Below are positions 50,771-59,625 of a stretch of DNA of 64,000 bases, one piece after another. A model generated the notes under the pieces. It did not search any database, had not been told where the DNA came from, and saw nothing but the letters and a program-made list of their open reading frames with translations. The stretch's first letter is position 1, and each line of letters starts with the position of its first letter. The stretch is taken from the NCBI RefSeq assembly GCF_017329565.1, contig NZ_JAFMTT010000001.1; one strand, given 5' to 3'. Origin of the DNA: Alicyclobacillus mali. GTDB lineage: Bacteria; Bacillota; Bacilli; Alicyclobacillales; Alicyclobacillaceae. Made by a program: the position numbers and the translations under genes.

Positions 50771-51493
50771 ATGGCGTACGAAGATCTCGCTGCGTTTTAC
50801 GACGAGTTGATGGGCGATGCGCTCTACGACGCGTGGCAACAAGCGCTCGCCCCACACCTGTTTTCCGCTCGCGTGGCGATGGATCTCGGCTGCGGCACGG
50901 GCAGGATGGCCGCCTGGCTCGCGGAGCGCGCCGAGCGCGTCTACGCCGTCGACCGATCGCCGGAGATGCTGGCCGTCGCGTTTGACGCCTGGGGCCACCT
51001 GGCGAACGTGCGCTGGCTGGAATCGGATCTGTGCGATCTCGCCCTTCCCGAGGCCGCCGATTTCGCCCTCGCTTCGACCGACGTGTTGAATTACCTCTTG
51101 ACGGCAGACGAGGTGGAACGCGCGCTCCAGCGCGTTCGGGCGTGCATGCGCCCCGGAGGCAAGTGGGCGCTCGATACCCTCGGCCCGCGCCGGATACAAC
51201 AGCTTCGCGACGGCGCATGGCACGACGTGCGCGATCATCTCGTCATCGTGCACGAGACCGAGGTCGAGGGAGAACGAATTGTCCATCGCGTGTGCGGATT
51301 TGCCGGGATCGACGGAGAAGGAACGCTCTATCGCCGGTTTGACGAGGAGCACGTGCAGCGGTACTGGGATCCGGCAGCGCTCCACGACCTTTTCGGCCGG
51401 ACAGGGTGGGACGTTGCGGAGGTCCAGGGGGATTTCGGAGCGTGCCCGGTGGACCAGGCGGATCGCGTTGTATGGCTGCTCAGACGGCGGTGA
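50771..51493 (+). CDS. yqeM: Class I SAM-dependent methyltransferase, YqeM-like
   Basis: The 240-residue protein has motif I MDLGCGTGRMAAWLAE, motif II YAVDRSPEML and a CMRPGGKWALDT region. It starts two bases after the rsfS stop, in the position of Bacillus yqeM. The substrate is unknown. Confidence 0.87.
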   Translation: MAYEDLAAFYDELMGDALYDAWQQALAPHLFSARVAMDLGCGTGRMAAWLAERAERVYAVDRSPEMLAVAFDAWGHLANVRWLESDLCDLALPEAADFALASTDVLNYLLTADEVERALQRVRACMRPGGKWALDTLGPRRIQQLRDGAWHDVRDHLVIVHETEVEGERIVHRVCGFAGIDGEGTLYRRFDEEHVQRYWDPAALHDLFGRTGWDVAEVQGDFGACPVDQADRVVWLLRRR

Positions 51494-51514
51494 CGGTCCA
51501 CCACCTTCGATGGC

Positions 51515-51946
51515 TCACGTGGATGACCGCTCGCTTGACTGCTCTCGAAACGACAGGAACGAAGTTAGTACGTCCGGATGGGCCTGCAGGAACAGCACCA
51601 GCGACTGAAGGGCTTCGAGCGTCGCGGGACTGACGTGATGTTCGATGCCCTCGACATCCTTCTGCAGCGTGTCTTCCTGGACGCCGAGCATGCGCAGGAA
51701 ATCCGCCAGCATGGCGTGACGCTCCTTCATCAGCCGCCCCATCTTATGCCCTCTTGCCGTGAGCACAATCCCCCGGTACTTCTCGTAACTCACGTACTCG
51801 TTTTCGTCGAGCTTCTGAAGCATCTTCGTGACGGAACTTGGCTGCACGGCCAGGGAGTTGGCGATGTCTGAGACGCGCGCATATCCCTTCTCGTGAATGA
51901 GTTCGTAAATCTTCTCCAGGTAGTCTTCCATGCTGGGCGTCAGCAC
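51515..51946 (-). CDS. mntR: Manganese transport regulator MntR (DtxR family)
   Basis: The 143-residue repressor senses Mn2+. With the start at GTG 51946 (nine bases after GGGGAGG) the numbering equals that of Bacillus MntR and all six metal ligands are present: Asp8, Glu11, His77, Glu99, Glu102 and His103. The helix-turn-helix is VSDIANSLAVQPSSVTKMLQ. No Mn transporter gene is adjacent, so its targets lie elsewhere. Confidence 0.95.
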   Translation of the reverse strand: MLTPSMEDYLEKIYELIHEKGYARVSDIANSLAVQPSSVTKMLQKLDENEYVSYEKYRGIVLTARGHKMGRLMKERHAMLADFLRMLGVQEDTLQKDVEGIEHHVSPATLEALQSLVLFLQAHPDVLTSFLSFREQSSERSST

Positions 51947-52153
51947 CGCGTTCAACCTCCCCATACCGTTGCATCGATTGTACACGACCCCGGAAAGGCT
52001 CGGCAACGCCTCTTCTCAGGCAAGATATTCAATGCCCGCTCGTTATTCCACTGGCGTCTCCAAAGTCATGAGGAATTGATTGTATCGCAAACAGGTGTTC
52101 GCCAACCTAACCTCGAATCTGTGGGGCATCGATGTCTGCAGGGAGGGATGAAG

Positions 52154-53104
52154 GTGGAGAGCTCCGTGCGCGAGTGGAGAGATACATCCGGTGCGGCACA
52201 GGCTCCGTGGCGAGAGGCGCCGCATTTCGACGATGCGGGATGGGAAGATGCGTTTGCAGGAGATTGGAACCCGTCGACAGGCGCAAGCGAGGCGATGGAC
52301 GCCCGGGTGCAAGGGGGGCGCGAAACGTTCTTCACGCGACTTCGCTCCTTCGTGCGCTATCTGCGCATTGTTCTGCTCATCGGGGTGGCGGCGGGGGCGG
52401 CGTGGATCGGATCTCGGCACGTGGCGGTGGACAACGCTGTGCCGCCCACATCTTCACCGACATCTGAAGCCACAAGCGATGCGGCCCAAGCGGCGGGCGC
52501 GAACGCCGACAACGGGGCAACAGTGCAGGTGGACGTTCACGGCGACGTTCGCCATCCTGGCCTTGTCACCTTGCAGGAGGGCGCGCGCGTGCGCGACGCC
52601 ATTCGCGCCGCGGGCGGCTTCCGGCGCGACGGCGATGCGGCGGACGTGAATCAGGCGGCGCTGGTCTGGGATGGCGAGGAGATTGACATTCCCGCAGCCA
52701 CCTCGGAGAACACCGCGCCTGAGACTCAGGCCAGCGGGCAGATGGGAACTGTGGCATGGACAGCTGGGAATCCCTCAGAGGGCGTTGCCAGCAGGGCATC
52801 GAGCGGCGGAATGAGCGCGTCGCAGAGCGGTGGGGCGAGCCGTGCGCGGAAGCACGCCGTCCCTGCAGGGCAAAAGATCAACATCAACACAGCTGACCTG
52901 GAGACGCTCGAGACATTGCCTGGCGTGGGACCCAAGCGCGCCGCCGCCATCATCGCGTATCGTCAAGCGCATGGCCCGTTTTCTGATCTCGACAGTCTCC
53001 GCCATGTAAAGGGGATTGGCGAGAAGACCTTGGCAAAGTGGCAAGACCTCATCGTGTTTGTGCCACCGGGAAATGCATCCACCGCGGGCCATCCTGGTCC
53101 GTGA
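52154..53104 (+). CDS. comEA: Competence DNA receptor ComEA
   Basis: The 316-residue membrane-anchored protein binds double-stranded DNA outside the cell. It has a long acidic cytoplasmic N-terminus, one helix (YLRIVLLIGVAAGAAWIG), an SLBB domain (VQVDVHGDVRHPGLVTLQEG), a flexible Ser/Ala/Gly linker, and a C-terminal helix-hairpin-helix pair (ININTADLETLETLPGVGPK and LRHVKGIGEKTLAKWQDL). GTG 52154 is six bases after GGGAGGG. It overlaps comEC; comEB, which usually lies between, is absent. Confidence 0.93.
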   Translation: MESSVREWRDTSGAAQAPWREAPHFDDAGWEDAFAGDWNPSTGASEAMDARVQGGRETFFTRLRSFVRYLRIVLLIGVAAGAAWIGSRHVAVDNAVPPTSSPTSEATSDAAQAAGANADNGATVQVDVHGDVRHPGLVTLQEGARVRDAIRAAGGFRRDGDAADVNQAALVWDGEEIDIPAATSENTAPETQASGQMGTVAWTAGNPSEGVASRASSGGMSASQSGGASRARKHAVPAGQKININTADLETLETLPGVGPKRAAAIIAYRQAHGPFSDLDSLRHVKGIGEKTLAKWQDLIVFVPPGNASTAGHPGP

Positions 53105-54624
53105 GCCGGACTCGCCTGCACGCGTGCGCCATCATCGCGTTTCTCGCCAGCGAGTGGTCAAGATACGTATGGGGATGGCGCGCCGCGGGCACCGCCGCCG
53201 CGGTTGCGATGGCGTTGGCGCTTGTCGGTTTCGTGTGGTGCCGGGACCGGCGTTTGCTTCTGGTTGTCGCCGCGAGTCTCGCGACCGGCGTGGTCGCGGG
53301 TTCCGTCTGGGCCGCGTGGCGGCCCGCACATCCGGCCGTGCCCCCGGGCGCGAGGGACGTGATCGCAGGGGAAGTGCAGAGCGTCAAGGAGACGCACGGC
53401 CGCAAAGAGATCATGCTGGCAGTGCGCGGCGAGGGAGAGGACGCGCACCCGTGTCACTATGAGGCACTCGTGTTCGTCGAACGCGGACCGCATGTCGACG
53501 CTGGGCAGTGGGTGGAGGCGGACGGCACGTTCGTCGCCTCGAACCGAGTTCCAACGGCGATGGACATCCTGTCGCCTCTGGAGCTCTTCGACGGGCGGGT
53601 GCGGGTGCTTCATCGCGCGGCGAGCGTGGGCGAGCGCGTGACATCTTTCATGGCATCGGGCATGGAGGATGGTGCGCAGGAAGAAAACCGCGAGTTCGTT
53701 CAGCTTGCTCTGTCCATGATCTTCGGCGACGCACAGGGCAATTTGCCACAGAACGTGTCAGCAGATTTCTTGGCGGCTGGTGTGACGCATCTGCTCGTCG
53801 CCAGTGGATCCAATGTCGGATTCGCGCTTGATATGGCGGCGATTCCGTGGCATCACCTGTTTGGCCGCGCACGTATGCGCAAAAAGCGATTGGCGTACGG
53901 GGCCTATGCCCTCGGCGTGATCTGGGGGTTCGCGCTGATATGTGGTTTTCAGCTTGCCGTGCTTCGCGCCGCTTGCGGCGCCACATACTCCGTCGCGGCG
54001 GGAATGTGCGGCCGCCGGGTCAGTGGCTACACGGTGTTATGGTCTTCGGCTGGGATGGCGGGCGTGTTGGATCCGGCTGATCTCCTGACGCCCAGCATGC
54101 TTCTGTCGTTTTACGCGGCGTTTGCGGTCTGTGAGGCAGATTCGCTGTGGCGGCGAACCACGGCGGATCGCGCTGAGAGATCAAATGACAGGCGTACTTT
54201 CTCAGCGAGTGCGGTTCGCCGAGTGGGCGCGTCGCTCGTCCGGGCGTTTCTCGTCACCGCCGTCGTCGACGCCTACATGGTGCCTGTGTTGTGGTGGATG
54301 TTTCGGCAGTGGACGCCCTACGGGGCGCTTTCCACCGCCATTCTCGAGCCAACCATTGAGCTATTGATGCCGCTCATCGTCCTGTGGGGGCTCACGGCTG
54401 GTGTGGCGCACGCGTTGCCATGGCCTCCCATCGCGTGGTGCGCGCAAGTTTTGAGTCGCCTCGGCTGCGCCTCGATGTTCGCCGTCGTGTGGTTTGTCCA
54501 TCGCGTGGCCTCTTGGCATGGCAGCTTACGCTCGCTCGCCCCTGCCTCGTTCGCCAGTGCATGCGCCCTCGTGTTCGCGCTGGTCGCTGTTGCACATGTT
54601 CGGATGCCGAGGAGGCACGGATGA
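53101..54624 (+). CDS. comEC: ComEC-type DNA channel lacking the metallo-beta-lactamase domain
   Basis: The 507-residue membrane protein should let single-stranded DNA enter. N-terminal helices enclose an OB-like extracellular region (residues 80-175), followed by the competence domain with the family motif GVTHLLVASGSNVGFALDM near residue 245 and about eight further helices. Bacillus ComEC is about 776 residues, the last 250 being a metallo-beta-lactamase-like nuclease domain. Here the protein ends right after the helices, and no remnant of that domain follows. The GTG start overlaps the comEA stop. Confidence 0.87.
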   Translation: MSRTRLHACAIIAFLASEWSRYVWGWRAAGTAAAVAMALALVGFVWCRDRRLLLVVAASLATGVVAGSVWAAWRPAHPAVPPGARDVIAGEVQSVKETHGRKEIMLAVRGEGEDAHPCHYEALVFVERGPHVDAGQWVEADGTFVASNRVPTAMDILSPLELFDGRVRVLHRAASVGERVTSFMASGMEDGAQEENREFVQLALSMIFGDAQGNLPQNVSADFLAAGVTHLLVASGSNVGFALDMAAIPWHHLFGRARMRKKRLAYGAYALGVIWGFALICGFQLAVLRAACGATYSVAAGMCGRRVSGYTVLWSSAGMAGVLDPADLLTPSMLLSFYAAFAVCEADSLWRRTTADRAERSNDRRTFSASAVRRVGASLVRAFLVTAVVDAYMVPVLWWMFRQWTPYGALSTAILEPTIELLMPLIVLWGLTAGVAHALPWPPIAWCAQVLSRLGCASMFAVVWFVHRVASWHGSLRSLAPASFASACALVFALVAVAHVRMPRRHG

Positions 54625-54738
54625 GTGGACTTCAACCGCCATTGTGCTATGATTGTGCGATGGAAGTGTTCGGTCCGGCGAGGCGAGATCGGACATGAAA
54701 AGAAAGACGAAGCAAACTGGGAACTGGAGAGGACGCAC

Positions 54739-55920
54739 ATGAGCAAAATTGTGATTGCTGGCGCGGGCTATGCGGGCATGATGGCGGCGGCCTACCTGGA
54801 CAGGCAAGGGATCCCGTTCACGCTCGTCAACAACCATGATTACCACTACCTCACCATTCTTCTTCACGAGGTGGCCGGCGGGCGGGACGTCGGCGACAAG
54901 TACAAGATTCCCATCAAGGAAGTGCTGAGGAACGAGTCGTCGGAGCTCGTTGTGGCGAGCGTCACCGGGATTGACCGCGAGCGGCACGTCCTGAAGACGA
55001 CCGAGGGCGAGATTGGGTACGATTACCTCATCTATGCGCTGGGATGGGTCTCGGAGTATTTCGGGATCAAGGGCCTTAAGGAGTACAGCTTGAGCATCAC
55101 CAATCTCGATTCCGCGGTGGAGATCCGCCGCCACATCGATGACCAGTTCAGGCTCTACAAGCAGGACGGCGACGAGCGCCATCTGCGCATTGCGCTCGGC
55201 GGTGCAGGGCTTACGGGCATCGAGTTGATGGGAGAACTGTTGGAGTATCTTCCGAAGCTCTGCGGCGAGTTGGACATCCCGTGGGAGAAGGTCGACGTCC
55301 AGTGCATCGAGGCGATGCCGACCATTCTGCCGATGGTCGCGGAGCATCTGCGGCCATACGTTGCGCAAACCATCACGAAGCGCGGTGGCAAACTCCGCAC
55401 GAACGCCAAGATCAACGAAGTCACGGAGGGCGTCATTCACCTCGACGGCGGAGAGAAGGTCGAGGCGGGCACCATCGTGTGGACCGGAGGTGTGCGCGCC
55501 AATCCGCTTTTGAGCGAATCCGGGTTCACGGTGGACCGCCGCGGCCGCGCCAAGGTGAACGCCTACCTGCAGTCCGTGGACGATGAGCAGATCTTCATCG
55601 CTGGGGACAGCGCTTGGGCAGAAGACGAAAACGGCAGGCCTTATCCGCCGACCGCGCAGAACGCGGAACAGATGGGGCCGCTTGCGGCGAAGAATATCCT
55701 GCTACGCGAGCGGCGCCGCGAGATGGAGCCGTTCAAACCGCGCGACTGGGGTACGCTCTGCTCGCTCGGCTCGGAGGTCGGTGTCGGCAGCTTCCTCGGC
55801 GTGCCCATCAAGGGTGTCATGGGCGCCTTGGCGAAGGAAGGAAGCAAGGCCAAGTACCTGTGGGAATTGGGTGGCCTGCGGCTTGCCGGAAGTCACGCGA
55901 AGGAAGTCGTCCGCATCTGA
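54739..55920 (+). CDS. ndh: Type II NADH dehydrogenase
   Basis: The 393-residue flavoprotein passes electrons from NADH to quinone without pumping. It has the FAD loop IVIAGAGYAGMMAAAYLD, the NAD loop IALGGAGLTGIELMGEL, TIVWTGGVRANPLL and the second FAD site IFIAGDSAWAEDENGRPYPPTAQNAEQMG (in part). A C-terminal amphipathic region would bind the membrane. GGAGAGG precedes ATG 54739. It is inserted between comEC and holA, which are neighbours in Bacillus. Confidence 0.93.
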   Translation: MSKIVIAGAGYAGMMAAAYLDRQGIPFTLVNNHDYHYLTILLHEVAGGRDVGDKYKIPIKEVLRNESSELVVASVTGIDRERHVLKTTEGEIGYDYLIYALGWVSEYFGIKGLKEYSLSITNLDSAVEIRRHIDDQFRLYKQDGDERHLRIALGGAGLTGIELMGELLEYLPKLCGELDIPWEKVDVQCIEAMPTILPMVAEHLRPYVAQTITKRGGKLRTNAKINEVTEGVIHLDGGEKVEAGTIVWTGGVRANPLLSESGFTVDRRGRAKVNAYLQSVDDEQIFIAGDSAWAEDENGRPYPPTAQNAEQMGPLAAKNILLRERRREMEPFKPRDWGTLCSLGSEVGVGSFLGVPIKGVMGALAKEGSKAKYLWELGGLRLAGSHAKEVVRI

Positions 55921-55983
55921 AATTACAGCGCCCTGTCGCGCCTCTCGGATCGGGTATACTCGATTCGGGAGGCGTATTTCGTT

Positions 55984-56997
55984 TTGGACGTTTTCGAGGC
56001 TATTGATCACCTGACGCAGGCCGGTCCGGCTTCGGTCTATCTCCTGTACGGGAGCGAGATCGGGCTTTTTGACTGGTTTTGCGACGAGCTGGCGCGAAAT
56101 CAACCTGATGGCCCATCTGTTCTCCGCTTCGACTACCAGGAGGACGGGTTCGAGCCCGCTGAGCTTGAACTTTGCTCCTTTTCACTGCTGGGAGACAAGC
56201 CCCTCGTGTATGTTCGCAATGCCACAGCGTTTACTCCAGACGGGCGATCCGGCCCGGACGCGGAGCGTCTGGCTGCGTACCTGGAACAGCCGGTTGCGGG
56301 TCGAACGCTGGTGCTTTCTGTTCCAGCCGATAAGCTGGACGAGCGCCGCCGCGTCACCAAGTTGGCCAAGCGCCACGCAGTCATCGCGTGCCCTGTGCCC
56401 AGCCGCGATCGCGACGCGATGTTGAGGCTCGAGCGCCTGGCGCGATCGAAGGGGGTCGTGATCGCCAAGGACGCGCTGGCGGAGCTGTGGCGGCGAACGA
56501 AGTCGCTGACACGCTCGATGAACGAGTTCGCCAAGCTCCAGGCGTACGCTGGCGAGAACCCGATTGCGCGCGATCACGTCCTGGAGCTCGTGCCTGTGCA
56601 GGCCGAGGACAGCGTGTTCGCATGGATCGATTGGGCCGTGCAGGGCCACGTTGGCTCAGTCTTTGAGGGACTGGAAGGGCTTGCGCGCCAAGGGTATGAC
56701 CCGTTCGCGCTCATCGCCCTTTTGGCGCGTCAGGTTCGGCTGATGGCCTTCGCCAGAGGCGCCACCAACCTGGAGCAGCGGGCCAAGGAGCTCGGTGTGC
56801 ATCCGTATGCCCTTCGCACGGCAGCTCGCCAGGCGACGCGGTTTTCGGAGCGGAACCTGGCCAAGCTCGTGCGCGTGCTGGCGGACGCGGAGTGGGACGT
56901 CAAGCGCGGACGGCTGGCGCCGGAAGTGGCCTTGAACCTCGCGCTCATGGAACTCGCGTGCGCTGCGAGTACGACGGCGCACAACCGGGCACAGTAG
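55984..56997 (+). CDS. holA: DNA polymerase III delta subunit
   Basis: The 337-residue clamp-loader subunit opens the beta clamp. The pattern is that of YqeN/HolA: VYLLYGSEIGLFDWFCDEL at the start, RFDYQEDGFEPAELELCSFSLLGDKPLVYVRNA (in part) in domain I, RDAMLRLERLARSKGVVI, and the C-terminal GYDPFALIALLARQVRLM. The start is taken as TTG 55984, eleven bases after GGAGG. Confidence 0.92.
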   Translation: MDVFEAIDHLTQAGPASVYLLYGSEIGLFDWFCDELARNQPDGPSVLRFDYQEDGFEPAELELCSFSLLGDKPLVYVRNATAFTPDGRSGPDAERLAAYLEQPVAGRTLVLSVPADKLDERRRVTKLAKRHAVIACPVPSRDRDAMLRLERLARSKGVVIAKDALAELWRRTKSLTRSMNEFAKLQAYAGENPIARDHVLELVPVQAEDSVFAWIDWAVQGHVGSVFEGLEGLARQGYDPFALIALLARQVRLMAFARGATNLEQRAKELGVHPYALRTAARQATRFSERNLAKLVRVLADAEWDVKRGRLAPEVALNLALMELACAASTTAHNRAQ

Positions 56998-57033
56998 CCA
57001 AAAGACCTGCGCGCACGTCGGGAGGTGATGTGG

Positions 57034-57336
57034 TTGAGCGACAGAGGTGTGCCCACGGTGAACGTGATTGGCCCGGATGGCAAACTCCATCAAGTGCCAC
57101 GGACGGCTCCCGAAAAGCCATCCGCCGCGAAACTCGTGGCGGATCGGCTGGGAGTGTCCTATGCCGATGAGGGTGGAAATGGGAATCTGACGGCCAAGGA
57201 GGCTGGGGAGATAGGAGGACAACTGGGCGGTCCCATGGTGGCCAAGCTGGTGGCGCTGGCCAAGCGCGATCTCGCCCATGGCCACGTGGAACGGCTGATG
57301 CAAAAACAAAAAGCGACTCCCGAGAGTCGCCTTTGA
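57034..57336 (+). CDS. Alpha/beta-type SASP-like small protein
   Basis: The 100-residue protein has, at residues 33-80, the layout of alpha/beta small acid-soluble spore proteins: KLVADRLGVSYADE, then NLTAKEAGEIGGQLGGPMVAKLVALAKRDL, which parallels the SASP pattern (LTAR-x-GSVGGEM-x-KRLV-x-AE). A short basic N-terminal part and C-terminal tail are extra. TTG 57034 is eight bases after GGAGG. SASPs coat spore DNA and are degraded by GPR, whose gene lies 430 bp downstream. The match is by eye and the protein is divergent. Confidence 0.65.
   Translation: MSDRGVPTVNVIGPDGKLHQVPRTAPEKPSAAKLVADRLGVSYADEGGNGNLTAKEAGEIGGQLGGPMVAKLVALAKRDLAHGHVERLMQKQKATPESRL
57302..57330 (-). terminator. Rho-independent terminator of rpsT
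   Basis: On the minus strand GCGACTC, a four-base loop and GAGTCGC (57330-57313) are followed by TTTTTGTTTTTG. It lies 22 bp after the rpsT stop and overlaps the end of the SASP-like gene. Confidence 0.88.
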
Positions 57337-57351
57337 GGAGAGCGCTCGCAG

Positions 57352-57639
57352 TTACGCCTGCTGCGCCTGCTTTTCATTCAGCAACGCGTTCAGCCGCTTT
57401 GCGAGGCGGGACTTTTTACGCGCAGCGGTGTTGCGATGGATGACGCCCTTCGTCACCGCTTTGTCCAAAGCGCGGAGCGCCGTGCGGAGCCGAGCCTGCG
57501 CTTCCTCCACGTCCTGCGCCGCGAACGCCGTTTCGAACTTCCGGATATGCGTGCGCAGCGCCGACTTGATGGTGCGGTTGCGCAGCGTGTTGCGCTTCGT
57601 AATCAACACCCGCTTTTTCGCGGATTTGATGTTGGCCAT
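57352..57639 (-). CDS. rpsT: 30S ribosomal protein S20
   Basis: The 95-residue basic protein starts MANIKSAKKRVLITKRNTLR and continues KSALRTHIRKFETA and KGVIHRNTAARKKSRLAKRLN, the S20 pattern. It binds 16S rRNA helix 44 and the 5' domain. GAGGTGA precedes the ATG. It is divergent from gpr, as in Bacillus. Confidence 0.98.
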   Translation of the reverse strand: MANIKSAKKRVLITKRNTLRNRTIKSALRTHIRKFETAFAAQDVEEAQARLRTALRALDKAVTKGVIHRNTAARKKSRLAKRLNALLNEKQAQQA

Positions 57640-57717
57640 GATGTCACCTCGCTTCGTACAACTCGCCGACGCATCGGCATGGAAACCGGGCCGGGCGGCA
57701 ATCTACAGACGACATAG

Positions 57718-57747
57718 AGTGTAACACATCCTGGGGGACGACCGCAA
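57718..57747 (-). promoter_or_regulatory. Promoter of rpsT
   Basis: On the minus strand TTGCGG (57747-57742) and TACACT (57723-57718) are 18 bp apart, with about 75 bp of leader before the rpsT ATG. Confidence 0.65.
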
Positions 57748-57766
57748 CACATGGGGAGGGCGACCA

Positions 57767-58798
57767 ATGATCATTTCATGGAGTAAGGCGCGGAAGGTGC
57801 GACTGAAGCCGTGCCACTTGCCGATCTCGCGATCGTCGCCTCGCACGGACCTCGCCGTGGAGGCGCGAGAGCTGGCGCTTCGGGAAGGCCAGATCCGCGG
57901 CGTGGAAGAGGAGCGGGAAGAGCACGAGGGCGTCGTGATCACGCGAGTTCGCGTCTCCTCCCAGGTCGCGGCGAGGCGACTCGGCAAGCGGAAGGGCACG
58001 TACATCACCATTGAGGCGCCCGGGATGCGCCGCCGCGACTTCGATCTCGAGGACAGGCTCGCGCGCATCCTGGCCGACGAATTGAAGCGCCTTCTCCCCG
58101 AGCGGGCCGAGACCGCGCTTGTCATCGGCCTGGGGAACGAGCACGTCACGGCGGACGCGTTAGGCCCCATGGTGGTGAACCGGCTGTTTGTCACGCGCCA
58201 CCTTTTCACGTACATGCCGGAGGTGCTCGGCGGCGGCGAAGGCTACCGCTCCATCGCGGCTCTTGCACCCGGGGTGCTCGGGCTGACCGGCATCGAGACG
58301 AGCGAAGTGGTGCTCGGCGTGGTGGAGCGCGTCAGGCCCGATGTGGTCGTGGCGGTGGACGCTTTGGCGGCGAGATCGCTCGAGCGCCTGCACCGGACGA
58401 TTCAGCTCTCCGACGTGGGGATTCAGCCGGGCGCCGGTGTGGGCAATCAGCGGAAATCCATCGACAAAGAGACGCTGGGCGTGCCCGTCATCGCCATCGG
58501 CGTGCCGACCGTGGTGGACGCGGCGACCATCGCGAGCGACGCCATCGAGCTCGTGTTCCGTGAGCTCGGCCGGCAGGTGCCGGGCAATGCCGCCAACCGC
58601 CTGCTGGATCAGCTGACGGGGCCGGAGAAGTGGCAATTGGTGCGGGAAGTGCTGGAGCCGGTCGAGCAGAATCTCGTGGTGGCGCCGAAGGAAGTCGATG
58701 AATTCATGGAAAACGTCGCTTATCTCATCGCCAAGAGTATGAACGTGGCATTGCATCCGGCGATGACGTTGGAGGATGCCGACCTGGTGACGCACTGA
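57767..58798 (+). CDS. gpr: Spore germination protease GPR
   Basis: The 343-residue zymogen degrades SASPs at germination. A pro-peptide of about 26 residues ends before the self-cleavage site SPR-TDLAVEA. The protease core follows with VIGLGNEHVTADALGPMVV, LAPGVLGLTGIETSE, VAVDALAARSLERL and GVGNQRKSIDKETLGVPVIAIGVPTVVDA (in part). It is shorter than Bacillus GPR (about 370) because a variable segment before the last 60 residues is missing. GGGAGGG precedes the ATG. Confidence 0.95.
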   Translation: MIISWSKARKVRLKPCHLPISRSSPRTDLAVEARELALREGQIRGVEEEREEHEGVVITRVRVSSQVAARRLGKRKGTYITIEAPGMRRRDFDLEDRLARILADELKRLLPERAETALVIGLGNEHVTADALGPMVVNRLFVTRHLFTYMPEVLGGGEGYRSIAALAPGVLGLTGIETSEVVLGVVERVRPDVVVAVDALAARSLERLHRTIQLSDVGIQPGAGVGNQRKSIDKETLGVPVIAIGVPTVVDAATIASDAIELVFRELGRQVPGNAANRLLDQLTGPEKWQLVREVLEPVEQNLVVAPKEVDEFMENVAYLIAKSMNVALHPAMTLEDADLVTH

Positions 58799-58800
58799 CG

Positions 58801-59454
58801 TCACAGGCCGGCCTTCGCGAGGACGTCGCGCACGTAGGCCTGGGTCTCGGGGTACGGAGGCACACCGCCGTACGCGTCCACCGCGCCCGGGCCCGCGTTG
58901 TATGCGGCGAGGGCCAGTGTCACGTTGCCCTGATACCGCGTCAAAAGGTCCGAGAGATAATGGGCGCCCGCGTCGATGTTCTCGGCGGGATTGTACGGCT
59001 GAGTGGCGCCGTAGGCCGCCGCCGTGGCGGGCATGAGCTGCATCAAGCCCATCGCGCCCGCGGCCGAAGTGGCATTCGGGTTGCCCCCTGACTCCTGCTC
59101 CATGACGGCTTGGAGCAACGTCGTCGGCAGGCCGTATTTGTCCGCCGCCTGGCGAATGACGGCTTCGAGCGCGTCGTTCTGCTCGCCTTCGGCAGGAGAA
59201 GGAGGAAGTGCCGTCACCCAGCTGGGCCACGCGTTGTCGTCGGGTGCCGTGTTTGACGTGGCCGTCGCCTCCGGTTCCGCTGCCTGAGGGGCGGACGCGC
59301 CTGGTCCTTCGGCATCCAGCGCGTCGGCATATAAGGCGAGCGCAGCTGCGAACGACTGCGCTGCGTCGGGCGGGCCATCTGGACCTGGGCTCGGCGCGGA
59401 TGCGTACGCGACGCCGTTCGCGGACATGGGCCACACCACCAAGTCTCCGCTCAA
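58801..59454 (-). CDS. Lytic transglycosylase (SLT domain)
   Basis: The 217-residue protein has a low-complexity Ala/Pro-rich first half and a C-terminal SLT domain. The catalytic Glu lies in VMEQESGGNPNATSAAGAMG, followed by LMQLMPATAAAYG and TLALAAYNAGPGAVDAYGG. TTG 59454 is seven bases after AAGGAGGCG. No signal peptide is evident from this start, which is odd for a murein enzyme; an unusual export route or delivery into the spore compartment is possible. It is convergent with gpr. Confidence 0.85.
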   Translation of the reverse strand: MSGDLVVWPMSANGVAYASAPSPGPDGPPDAAQSFAAALALYADALDAEGPGASAPQAAEPEATATSNTAPDDNAWPSWVTALPPSPAEGEQNDALEAVIRQAADKYGLPTTLLQAVMEQESGGNPNATSAAGAMGLMQLMPATAAAYGATQPYNPAENIDAGAHYLSDLLTRYQGNVTLALAAYNAGPGAVDAYGGVPPYPETQAYVRDVLAKAGL

Positions 59455-59625
59455 GGAAGAACGCCTCCTTTCCACGCAGTTCCGGTTCGATACAGCACGT
59501 TCAAGCATTCGCCGTTCGACCCCTTGGCTCCTGCCTCTCTCACGTCTCTATCCCAGTCATAAGTTTGGACAAATGGGCGTAGGCTGTTAGAGGACAAAGA
59601 CTCTACGCGAAGGAAGGAAGCGCAG

